Source of the DNA: JAHBWV01 sp964588385
GTDB lineage: Bacteria > Planctomycetota > Phycisphaerae > Phycisphaerales > UBA1924
DNA length: 64,000 bases
NCBI GenBank assembly: GCA_964588385.1
Contig: CAZPPG010000004.1
Span: forward strand, 54,762-118,761
Reading direction: 5' to 3'
Below are positions 51,452 to 58,011 of the stretch, piece after piece. The translations under genes and the position numbers were made by a program. The notes beneath the pieces are model-generated. The model searched no databases and was not told the origin of the DNA. It saw only the letters and a program-made list of their open reading frames with translations. The first letter of the stretch is position 1. Each line of letters opens with the position of its first letter.

Positions 51452-52615
51452 ATGATCGCCCACACCGCGACAACCCCTGCCTCCCTTGCCACTGGCTGTG
51501 ATGTGGGAGGGTCAGCCAGTGCTCCTGATCCTGCTTCACCGCCCTATCCCTCTGTCCCTTCGCCCCTCCGTCCCTCTGCCCCTTCTTCCTTTGACCTCCC
51601 CGGCGCTGACTTTCCCACCGTCCCCGCCCACCTCCACAACCGCATCCTCTCCGAACTCTGCCACCCCGGCTCCTCCCTCATCTCCGTCGCCCGCAACAAC
51701 AACGTCGACCTCGCAGTCCTGGCCATGTGGCTCACCGAGCCCGAGACCCGCGAGAAGATGCTCGCCATCGAGAAAGGCGGCTACGCCCACACGCGCATGG
51801 CCGCTTCCGTCACCCTCGCCTCCACCGTCAACGTCCTCCACACGATCATCGAGGACTACACCCAGGCCCGCGCCCACGCCAAGTACCTCCTCACGCAAGA
51901 GCGTCTGGCTCCCGCAGCGTCCCGCCACGACCCCCTCCCGCCCTCGCCCTACCACGCCCACCCAGATCGCTCGTTCCTTCCCGGCGAAGCGATCCTCGCA
52001 GACACCTCGCTGAAAGCCCAGCGTCTCGAACTCCGCCGCGCCGAAGGTGTCCGCCGCGCCTCCCTCCACCTCTATCGCCTCTCCCGCATCGTCCCCGTCG
52101 ACGACTCCAAACTCGCCTGTGCCACTGGTTGCTTGTCAACCAGTGCGAACATCAGCAACACCTCGCCCGCTTATAGAACCGCGAGCGTGAGCGAGCGAGT
52201 GACTGCCTCGGATAGAACCGCGAGTGTCAGCGAGCCGGTGACTGCCTCGGAAAGATCCGCGAACGTAAGTGAGCGGACCTCTTCTTCCGGCTCTTCACTC
52301 CCGAGCCAGCCGGTTCACCCGGCTGGCGCTCTCCAAGACCTCCCCCTCGCGGCCGGCCTCAAGCCGGACGCGAACTCCCCATCGGCCCTCAAGGCCGATG
52401 CGCACTCCCGGGTAGCATGCCTGCACGAAGTGCAGGCATGCTCTGCGAATCTCTCGGCATCGGCCACAACAGGCGATTCAGATGGCTCCTCAAGAGCAGC
52501 CATGCCACCCGATGCCCGCATTCCGTGGCGTCGCACTTCCTCTTCCCCTTCGCCTCTCATCCCCTCTGCCCCTTCTCCCCCCTCTCCCGTCCCACGACCG
52601 CCACGCGCGGCCTGA
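51452..52615 (+). CDS. Unrecognised proline-rich protein with helical core, repeat-invaded C-terminus
   Basis: A 387-residue frame from ATG 51452. Residues 50-215 form a mainly helical core: HNRILSELCHPGSSLISVAR with VDLAVLAMWLTEPETREKML could be a helix-turn-helix-like unit, followed by MAASVTLASTVNVLHTIIED and LRRAEGVRRASLHLYRLSRI. The N-terminal 45 residues (PPYPSVPSPLRPSAPSSF) and the last 170 are low-complexity and are translations of octamer arrays, a 39-base tandem repeat and five palindromes. The repeats keep the frame open. I do not recognise a family; a DNA-binding role is only a guess. Confidence 0.55.
   Translation: MIAHTATTPASLATGCDVGGSASAPDPASPPYPSVPSPLRPSAPSSFDLPGADFPTVPAHLHNRILSELCHPGSSLISVARNNNVDLAVLAMWLTEPETREKMLAIEKGGYAHTRMAASVTLASTVNVLHTIIEDYTQARAHAKYLLTQERLAPAASRHDPLPPSPYHAHPDRSFLPGEAILADTSLKAQRLELRRAEGVRRASLHLYRLSRIVPVDDSKLACATGCLSTSANISNTSPAYRTASVSERVTASDRTASVSEPVTASERSANVSERTSSSGSSLPSQPVHPAGALQDLPLAAGLKPDANSPSALKADAHSRVACLHEVQACSANLSASATTGDSDGSSRAAMPPDARIPWRRTSSSPSPLIPSAPSPPSPVPRPPRAA
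51490..51521. repeat. Palindrome with 9-bp arms near the gene start
   Basis: Arms CACTGGCTG and CAGCCAGTG around a 14-base loop. The arms equal those of the element at 52123 apart from paired substitutions (GCTG/CAGC in place of GTTG/CAAC). Confidence 0.65.
51547..51586. repeat. Pyrimidine-rich octamer array, 5 units, inside a gene
   Basis: Units TCCCTCTG, TCCCTTCG, CCCCTCCG, TCCCTCTG, CCCCTTCT. Same family as at 27024 and 46200. The octamer phase is translated as a Pro/Ser/Arg-rich stretch. Confidence 0.65.
52123..52145. repeat. Palindrome, arms CACTGGTTG/CAACCAGTG, loop CTTGT
   Basis: Perfect 9-bp stem with 5-base loop, preceded by GTGC and followed by CG. The element at 41132-41154 has the same flanks and a loop differing by one base, with paired stem changes. 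Confidence 0.75.
52175..52279. repeat. 39-base tandem repeat, about 2.7 copies
   Basis: Units start AGAACCGCGAG at 52175 and 52214 and AGATCCGCGAA at 52253; units 1 and 2 differ at few positions and unit 3 is more diverged. Being a multiple of three, the unit is translated as a 13-residue Ser/Thr/Val/Arg repeat. Confidence 0.8.
52305..52327. repeat. Palindrome, arms GCCAGCCGG/CCGGCTGGC
   Basis: Perfect 9-bp stem with loop TTCAC, third structured element in the 52.1-52.4 kb cluster. Confidence 0.7.
52348..52372. repeat. Palindrome with CTCAA loop (copy 1)
   Basis: Ten-base arms 52348-52357 and 52363-52372 pair with one mismatch (nine pairs) around loop CTCAA; followed by AACTCCC. Confidence 0.65.
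52380..52400. repeat. Palindrome with CTCAA loop (copy 2)
   Basis: Arms CATCGGCC and GGCCGATG pair perfectly around the same CTCAA loop, followed by CGCACTCCC. Loop and 3' flank match copy 1, but the stem bases differ and still pair. Confidence 0.75.
52414..52442. repeat. Perfect 13-bp palindrome with GAA loop
   Basis: Arms AGCATGCCTGCAC and GTGCAGGCATGCT with loop GAA, the longest perfect stem in the window. The GAA loop recurs in two hairpins near 41.23-41.27 kb. Confidence 0.85.
52545..52576. repeat. Pyrimidine-rich octamer array, 4 units
   Basis: Units CCCCTTCG, CCTCTCAT, CCCCTCTG, CCCCTTCT close to the end of the unrecognised gene; fourth locus of the octamer family. Confidence 0.6.
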
Positions 52616-52655
52616 GTACCCAAGCCGATTACCCGACTCGGGAGGACCAGCACGA

Positions 52656-53648
52656 TCATGATTCCGCCTTCGGATCGACTCTGATCACTCGTCCCTGGTA
52701 CGTCACATGTGCGGCTCGCATCGCGGCGAACTCCGGCAGCGCCAGCAGTCCCGCGACGATGCGGGCAACATCCGCATCCTTGAACGCTTGGTGGAAGCGG
52801 ACCTCGATCGCGTCGCGACGGAGCATCGCCGCGAGGGCGTTGCCCTTGTAGTCGTCCTCGTACGAGATGCCATCTGCCTTCATCTCGCGATGCTGGCGCG
52901 AAACGGGAAAGACGATGGCGCCGCGGTCGTTGAAAGCCATCTTGGCTTCATGGATGGAGCCACTCGTGAGGGCGGCGAGCAACTCAGAGCCGCCGATAAG
53001 CACGCAATCCCGTTGCGGCTGTGGCATCGCAGCCGACAGGCGAGTGGACGCGCTCGGGTCAGGCATCGAACTTTGTTCAAGCTTCATCCCCACCACCACC
53101 CACTCGCGTCCATCGCTCTGATACGCATCCAGCACGATCCACCCGGACTTCTCGTGGACGCGCAGGGATCGCGGGTTGGCGCGGTCGATCTCGGTGACCA
53201 TGAGGTCGTAGCGTGGGGACATCAGCCGCCGATGCTCCGCGTACATGCGTTCCACGAGCGCCCGGCCGCGATGCGCCCTCGCGACACAGACCTGCCCCAT
53301 GACGTACCAGCGAAAGGAGAGAAGCGGGCGACCCCGGTGTGAGAGGTTCTCGAGGCGCGCGAACATCGGCGCCAGCAGCGGCAGGCGCGTCCGGAACGCC
53401 GGGAGCATGACCAGCGCGTACGCCACCACGTCGCCCGAGCGCCGTTCCGTCGCGACGACGTGCGTTTCCGTGCCGCACATCTCGCGCAGCAGCGGCAGAT
53501 CGTGCTTGAGCGTGACGAATCCCTGTGCGGCACGCTCGGCGGGCTCGACCGTCTCGTGCAGGTTCGCCGCCTGGAGTGCGACGATCTGGCGGAGGTCCGC
53601 GTCCGATCGCGCGGGCCTGATGTCGTACTGATGCGGGGCCGGGTCCAT
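52656..53648 (-). CDS. GNAT-type acetyltransferase with C-terminal extra domain
   Basis: A 330-residue protein from ATG 53648 (GTG 53663, abutting the pdxJ stop, is an alternative start). Residues 10-190 have the GNAT layout: YDIRPARSDADLRQIVALQA, HVVATERRSGDVVAYALVML, WYVMGQVCVARAHRGRALVE with the acetyl-CoA loop, and RSLRVHEKSGWIVLDAYQS. The remaining 130 residues (RDCVLIGGSELLAALTSGSI; VFPVSRQHREMKADGISYED) form a second domain I do not recognise. It sits directly after pdxJ on the minus strand. Acceptor unknown. Confidence 0.68.
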   Translation of the reverse strand: MDPAPHQYDIRPARSDADLRQIVALQAANLHETVEPAERAAQGFVTLKHDLPLLREMCGTETHVVATERRSGDVVAYALVMLPAFRTRLPLLAPMFARLENLSHRGRPLLSFRWYVMGQVCVARAHRGRALVERMYAEHRRLMSPRYDLMVTEIDRANPRSLRVHEKSGWIVLDAYQSDGREWVVVGMKLEQSSMPDPSASTRLSAAMPQPQRDCVLIGGSELLAALTSGSIHEAKMAFNDRGAIVFPVSRQHREMKADGISYEDDYKGNALAAMLRRDAIEVRFHQAFKDADVARIVAGLLALPEFAAMRAAHVTYQGRVIRVDPKAES

Positions 53649-53663
53649 CGCCAGAGCCCCCAC

Positions 53664-54470
53664 TCACAGACCCGAGATCAACGCCTTCATCTCCGCCACG
53701 GCCTGGCGCATGCCCGTAAACACCGCGCGGCTGACGATCGCGTGCCCGATGTGCAGCTCCTCTATCCCCACCAGTTCGGCGATAGGGCGGACGTTGGCGT
53801 AGTTCAGCGCGTGGCCAGCGTTGAAGCGCATGCCCCGTGCCATGATGCGCTCCCCCGCATCGTGGACTCGTTCCAGGGCGCGGGAGAGCGCATCGCTGCC
53901 CGCGCCGGCGCGGAAGTCGCCCCCCGCGCTCGCGAACGCCGTCGCGTAGGGGCCCGTGTGCAGCTCGCAGCAGTCAAAGCCCGCATCGGCCGAAGCGTCC
54001 ACCTGTGTCAGATCCGCATCGATGAACGCCGACACGACGATGCCCTTGGCCTTGAGCGCGGCGACGACGGACTTCATGCGGGCCTGCTGGCCCGCGACGT
54101 TCAGGCCGCCCTCGGTCGTCACTTCCTGCCGCCCCTCGGGGACGAGCGTGACCATCTGCGGGCGTCCGGCGTTGGCGGCCAATGCGCGGTGGCGGAGGGC
54201 GATGGCCACCATCTCATCCGTCGCGGCCATCTCCAGATTGAGCTTGAGCCGGGCCGTGCGGCACAGCAGCTCAAGGTCGCGATCGTTCACGTGGCGCCGA
54301 TCCTCGCGCAGGTGGATCGTGATGCAATCCGCGCCGCCCAGCGTGGCCTCGTGAGCCGCGAGAACCGGATTAGGCTCCTCGGTCCCCTCCACAACCCCGA
54401 CCGCGCCGTGGCGGTAGCGGGCCTGGCGGATGGTCGCGACGTGATCGATGTTGACGCCGAGTGCTGGCAT
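53664..54470 (-). CDS. pdxJ: Pyridoxine 5'-phosphate synthase
   Basis: A 268-residue TIM-barrel enzyme condensing 3-amino-2-oxopropyl phosphate with 1-deoxyxylulose 5-phosphate, the last ring-closing step of DXP-dependent vitamin B6 synthesis. Hallmarks: LGVNIDHVATIRQARY, ITIHLREDRRHVNDRD, LNLEMAATDEMVAIAL, VTLVPEGRQEVTTEGGL and the final GHALNYANVRPIAEL, ELHIGHAIVSRAV. Length and motifs are normal, so it is probably functional. Followed immediately by the acetyltransferase gene. Confidence 0.95.
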   Translation of the reverse strand: MPALGVNIDHVATIRQARYRHGAVGVVEGTEEPNPVLAAHEATLGGADCITIHLREDRRHVNDRDLELLCRTARLKLNLEMAATDEMVAIALRHRALAANAGRPQMVTLVPEGRQEVTTEGGLNVAGQQARMKSVVAALKAKGIVVSAFIDADLTQVDASADAGFDCCELHTGPYATAFASAGGDFRAGAGSDALSRALERVHDAGERIMARGMRFNAGHALNYANVRPIAELVGIEELHIGHAIVSRAVFTGMRQAVAEMKALISGL

Positions 54471-54521
54471 GCCGAATGGTATGGAGGAACGGGCCGATGG
54501 CCGACCGGGCGAGCCGCACGC

Positions 54522-55292
54522 TCAGGCCATGCGCAGCCACTGGCGCCAGATGATGAACACGGCCATCCCCAGCAGGAAGACGGCAAAGACCTGTCGGAGG
54601 ACCCGCTGGTTGAGGCGCGATCCGATCGCCGCGCCCGCGACCGAGCCGAGCATGCCGAGGAACGAGAAGACGAGGATGGTGTTCCAATCGACGCTGAGGC
54701 CGACGGTGGCGAGGGTCAACTGGTACTTGGCGAAGCCGACGACGCAGTTGACGACGATCAGCGTGAGCGAGGTGCCGACGGCGTGTTTCATGGGGACGCC
54801 GGCAAGGAGGACGAGGGCTGGGACGATGAGGAAGCCGCCGCCGATGCCGACGAGCCCGGTGACAAGCCCGAGCCCGAAGCCGATGAGCACCAGGATCCAC
54901 GACGGCGCGGTCGAGGTCCGCTCGCCCATCGCGTCCCTCACCTGCGAGGTCGCGGCCATGCGGGCCGCGGCGAGCAGCATGATCGCGCCCAGCATGATGA
55001 GCTGGACCTCACCCGGGATGAACCGGGCCAGGTACGCGCCGAGCAGCGAGCCGCCGATGCCGGGGATGCCGAACCACGCGACGGCCCGCCAGACAACGTG
55101 GCCCTTGATGGCTTCGCGGATCGCGCCGAACATGGCGATCGCGCCGACGATCGCAAGGGACTCGGCGATGGCCTGTTTCTCGGGGTGTTTGACGAGGTAG
55201 ACGAGGATGGGGACGGTGAGGATGGAGCCGCCCGAACCCAGGAGTCCGAGGGAGATACCGATGAGGATGGCGCCGATCCATGCGGTGATCAT
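54522..55292 (-). CDS. TSUP (TauE/SafE) family transporter, probable sulfite exporter
   Basis: A 256-residue membrane protein from ATG 55292 with eight or so hydrophobic helices, for example MITAWIGAILIGISLGLLGS, LIMLGAIMLLAAARMAA and ILVFSFLGMLGSVAGAAIGS. The two TSUP motifs are visible: LGLLGSGGSILTVPILVYL near the N-terminus and LVTGLVGIGGGFLIVPALVL in the second half. Family members export sulfite, sulfonates or thiosulfate. Position directly downstream of the persulfide dioxygenase-rhodanese gene (63 bases) supports export of sulfite made by that enzyme. Confidence 0.85.
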   Translation of the reverse strand: MITAWIGAILIGISLGLLGSGGSILTVPILVYLVKHPEKQAIAESLAIVGAIAMFGAIREAIKGHVVWRAVAWFGIPGIGGSLLGAYLARFIPGEVQLIMLGAIMLLAAARMAATSQVRDAMGERTSTAPSWILVLIGFGLGLVTGLVGIGGGFLIVPALVLLAGVPMKHAVGTSLTLIVVNCVVGFAKYQLTLATVGLSVDWNTILVFSFLGMLGSVAGAAIGSRLNQRVLRQVFAVFLLGMAVFIIWRQWLRMA

Positions 55293-55355
55293 GGGAGAAC
55301 CGTGAGGATACACGGCAAGGCCGGGAGCGGAGCGCGAACGGCCCCGATTTCATGT

Positions 55356-56858
55356 TCAGGTCCCGCGCTGAACAGAACCGCCCGCCTTCTCCCACGCCAT
55401 GAACCCGCCCGCCATGTTCGTCACCGTGTGCCCGCGTCGTTGCAGGTACGCGCAGGCGCGTGCGGAGCGGACGCCGCCGCGGCAGTGGACGAGGATGTCG
55501 GCATCCTTGGGGATCTGGTCGAGCGCGGTGGCCAGGCGCGTGTGCGAGACGTTCATGAGGCCGGCGGGGTGGTCGGCGACGCGGGCTTCCGTGTGCTCGG
55601 AGAGCTTGCGGACGTCGAGGACGAAGGTCTTGCCGCCGGCGATGCGGGCCTTGGCGTCGGTGGCGGAGATCTCGGCGATGGTGGCGAGGTTCACGCCGGA
55701 GGCCGCGGCCTCGACGACGACGTCGGGCGTTGCCCAGCCGACGATGCGATCGATGCCGACGCGGACGAGGTCGCGGATGGCCTCGTCGAGCTTGGCGGGC
55801 TCGATGATGAGGACGACATCTTCTGCGGGATCGATGAGCGAGCCGCCCTCGGTGGGGAACTGGTTGTTGACGAGGAGGGAGAGCGAGCCCTTGATGTGGC
55901 CGCTGGCGAACTGGTCCCACGGGCGGGTATCGACGAGGGCGACTTTCTGTGTGTCGAGTGCGGCGATGTGCTTTGCGTCCATCCTGCTCGGCTTGGGGAG
56001 CGTGCCGAGCACGGCGGGGCCGTCGCGGTTCTCGAACTTCATGCGAGCGAAGTAGGAGGGAGGATCGGGCTGGTCGCTGAGGACGTAGTCGGTGAAGGCG
56101 TGTTCGGTTGTCGCGGCCTTGAGGGCTGGGTTGAAGCGTTTCTCGTATCCGACGGTGGTCTGCGGGACGGCGCCGAGGGCCTTGCCGCACGCGGAGCCGG
56201 AGCCATGCGCGGGCCAGACCTGGAGGTAGTCGGGAAGGTCGAGGAACTTGGCGATGCTGTGGTGGAGGAGCTTGGCGGACGAGGCGGCCATGCCCTGCTG
56301 TCCGGCGGCGGACTCGAGCAGATCGGGCCGTCCGACATCGCCGACGAACACGAAGTCGCCAGTGGCAATGCCCATGGGGTCGGTCGCGCCCGCGCCGAGA
56401 TCCGTGACAAGGAAGCAGACGTGCTCGGGGGTGTGGCCGGGCGTGTGGATCGCCTTGAACTGGATATTGCCGACCTTGAAGACGCTGCCGTCCTTGAGCT
56501 CGACGTGGTCGTACCAGCGGGGCTCACCGTCGGCGGGCGGCGCACCATCGACGAGTTTCTTGTCGAGCCAGCGATAGTTCCAGTCCGGCCCGCCCATGCC
56601 GGAGATGTAGAGCTTGGCGCCCTGCTCGGCCAGTTCGCGCGCACCGGAGAGGTAGTCGGCGTGGATGTGGGTCTCGGCGACGGCGACGATGCGCAGGCCT
56701 TCCTTGCGGGCGAGGGCCTGGTAGCGATCGACATCGCGCTCGGGATCGATGATGATGGCCTCGCCGGTCTTCTGGCATCCGATCAGGTACGCGCCCTGGG
56801 CGAGTTTCTCGTCATAGATCTGTCGAAAGAACACACGACCTCCAGATTCTCGCGGCAT
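55356..56858 (-). CDS. Persulfide dioxygenase fused to two rhodanese domains
   Basis: A 500-residue fusion. The MBL domain (about 1-250) is of the ETHE1 type: AETHIHADYLSGAREL (metal ligands in HxHxD), HTPGHTPEHVCFLV and GDFVFVGDVGRPDLL, an iron-dependent oxygenase turning glutathione or CoA persulfide into sulfite. The first rhodanese domain (about 290-380, VALVDTRPWDQFASGHIKGS) has no catalytic Cys. The second (about 400-495) has VHCRGGVRSA with Cys459, which would pass sulfur to form thiosulfate. The same domain order is found in CstB-like proteins. Functional pairing with the TSUP exporter is inferred. Confidence 0.88.
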   Translation of the reverse strand: MPRESGGRVFFRQIYDEKLAQGAYLIGCQKTGEAIIIDPERDVDRYQALARKEGLRIVAVAETHIHADYLSGARELAEQGAKLYISGMGGPDWNYRWLDKKLVDGAPPADGEPRWYDHVELKDGSVFKVGNIQFKAIHTPGHTPEHVCFLVTDLGAGATDPMGIATGDFVFVGDVGRPDLLESAAGQQGMAASSAKLLHHSIAKFLDLPDYLQVWPAHGSGSACGKALGAVPQTTVGYEKRFNPALKAATTEHAFTDYVLSDQPDPPSYFARMKFENRDGPAVLGTLPKPSRMDAKHIAALDTQKVALVDTRPWDQFASGHIKGSLSLLVNNQFPTEGGSLIDPAEDVVLIIEPAKLDEAIRDLVRVGIDRIVGWATPDVVVEAAASGVNLATIAEISATDAKARIAGGKTFVLDVRKLSEHTEARVADHPAGLMNVSHTRLATALDQIPKDADILVHCRGGVRSARACAYLQRRGHTVTNMAGGFMAWEKAGGSVQRGT

Positions 56859-56883
56859 CGACCGCCGCGTTCAACTCGCAATC

Positions 56884-57969
56884 CTACGTGAGCGACTCTA
56901 CCACCACGGGTCGTCGCGCACGAGCGCTCTCGATCTCCATCTCGAGCAGGCGGCACACACGAACCGCGTCCTCGGGTGTGACACGGAGTTTCCGCGTTTC
57001 GTCATGGCCGCGACACCTGAGCGCCGCGACGTGCTCGACAAAGTGGCGGATCTCGCCGTCGTAGCCGGAGACGGGCGGGAGCGGGACTGGGCGGCACTGG
57101 CCTTCGGCGCTGAGCTGCAACGGCTCCGGACGCGACAGATCCCAGTCGGCAACGCCCCGCTCGAACTCGGCCGTGTATCTCATTCGAAACGGAAAGCCGT
57201 CGGCGACCCACGCCCCCATCGCAACCACAACCTGCGGCCCACCCGGCATGTCATACTCGTATCGCGTCACGATGTGGTCGACGTGCCCCGCGCTGGAGAC
57301 CGACCTCGGCGGGCCAAACAGCCAGAGCACGATGTCGGCGTCATGGATGTGGAGATCAAACAGAGCCCCGCCGCAGCGGGCCGGATCGTTGTAATACTCT
57401 CGCGACCAGCCCGGGCGGCTGCCCGCGCGCTGGAGGATGAGTGATCCCAAGCTGCCGAGAGAATGATCCTCCACGCGGGCCTTCAGCCAGTCCCAGCCGG
57501 TCCAGAAGCGCATGCAGTGGGCGGGCATGCAGAGGATGCCCCGGCGCGCCGCCTCCGCCGCCACGCCCGCAACTTCACGCGCGCGAGCGCTGGAGAGCGC
57601 GACGGGCTTTTCGATGAGCGTGTGCTTGCCCGAGCGGAGCATGTGGATCGCGATCTCGGCGTGCGTGTCGGTGGGCGTGCAGACGCTGACGAGGTCGATC
57701 CCGGGATCGGCGGCCATGGCGCGCCAGTCGGTCATGAAGCGGACGCGGGCGGGATCGATGGAGGCGGCGGTCGATCCGGCCTGCTCGATGTTGCCGGCGA
57801 TGCTGCTGGCGCCGGAGATCAGCTCCTTCCAGTCCTCGGGGCGCGTGGCGCAGCAGGCGACGACCTCGCACGGCATTCCGTCCGCGGCGGCGGCCGTGTA
57901 CGCGCGGAGGTGCGTACGTCCCATGAAGCCCAGCCCGATGATGCCGACCCGAACCACGCCTTCGGCCAT
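56884..57969 (-). CDS. Gfo/Idh/MocA-family NAD(P)-dependent oxidoreductase
   Basis: A 361-residue protein; ATG 57969 follows GGAG by 7 bases. The dinucleotide loop VRVGIIGLGFMGRTHLRAY starts it; DLVSVCTPTDTHAEIAIHML and KHTLIEKPVALSSARAREVA carry the lysine of the catalytic EKP motif, and FDLHIHDADIVLWLFGPP the conserved His-Asp. Members oxidise or reduce sugars and inositols. No polysaccharide-specific gene pins the substrate, but the next genes upstream on the strand are glycosyltransferases. Confidence 0.88.
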   Translation of the reverse strand: MAEGVVRVGIIGLGFMGRTHLRAYTAAAADGMPCEVVACCATRPEDWKELISGASSIAGNIEQAGSTAASIDPARVRFMTDWRAMAADPGIDLVSVCTPTDTHAEIAIHMLRSGKHTLIEKPVALSSARAREVAGVAAEAARRGILCMPAHCMRFWTGWDWLKARVEDHSLGSLGSLILQRAGSRPGWSREYYNDPARCGGALFDLHIHDADIVLWLFGPPRSVSSAGHVDHIVTRYEYDMPGGPQVVVAMGAWVADGFPFRMRYTAEFERGVADWDLSRPEPLQLSAEGQCRPVPLPPVSGYDGEIRHFVEHVAALRCRGHDETRKLRVTPEDAVRVCRLLEMEIESARARRPVVVESLT

Positions 57970-58011
57970 GCGAACACTCCAGCATCGATGCCCGTGCAAG
58001 TAGCGCGGGGT

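Noticed and set aside
52175..52279. CRISPR-like repeat array
   Set aside because: The 39-base units are directly adjacent with no spacers, fewer than three copies, and no cas genes are near.
53460..56891. 1143-codon plus-strand frame across pdxJ, TSUP and persulfide dioxygenase genes
   Set aside because: All three minus-strand genes have clear family motifs; the antisense frame has none.
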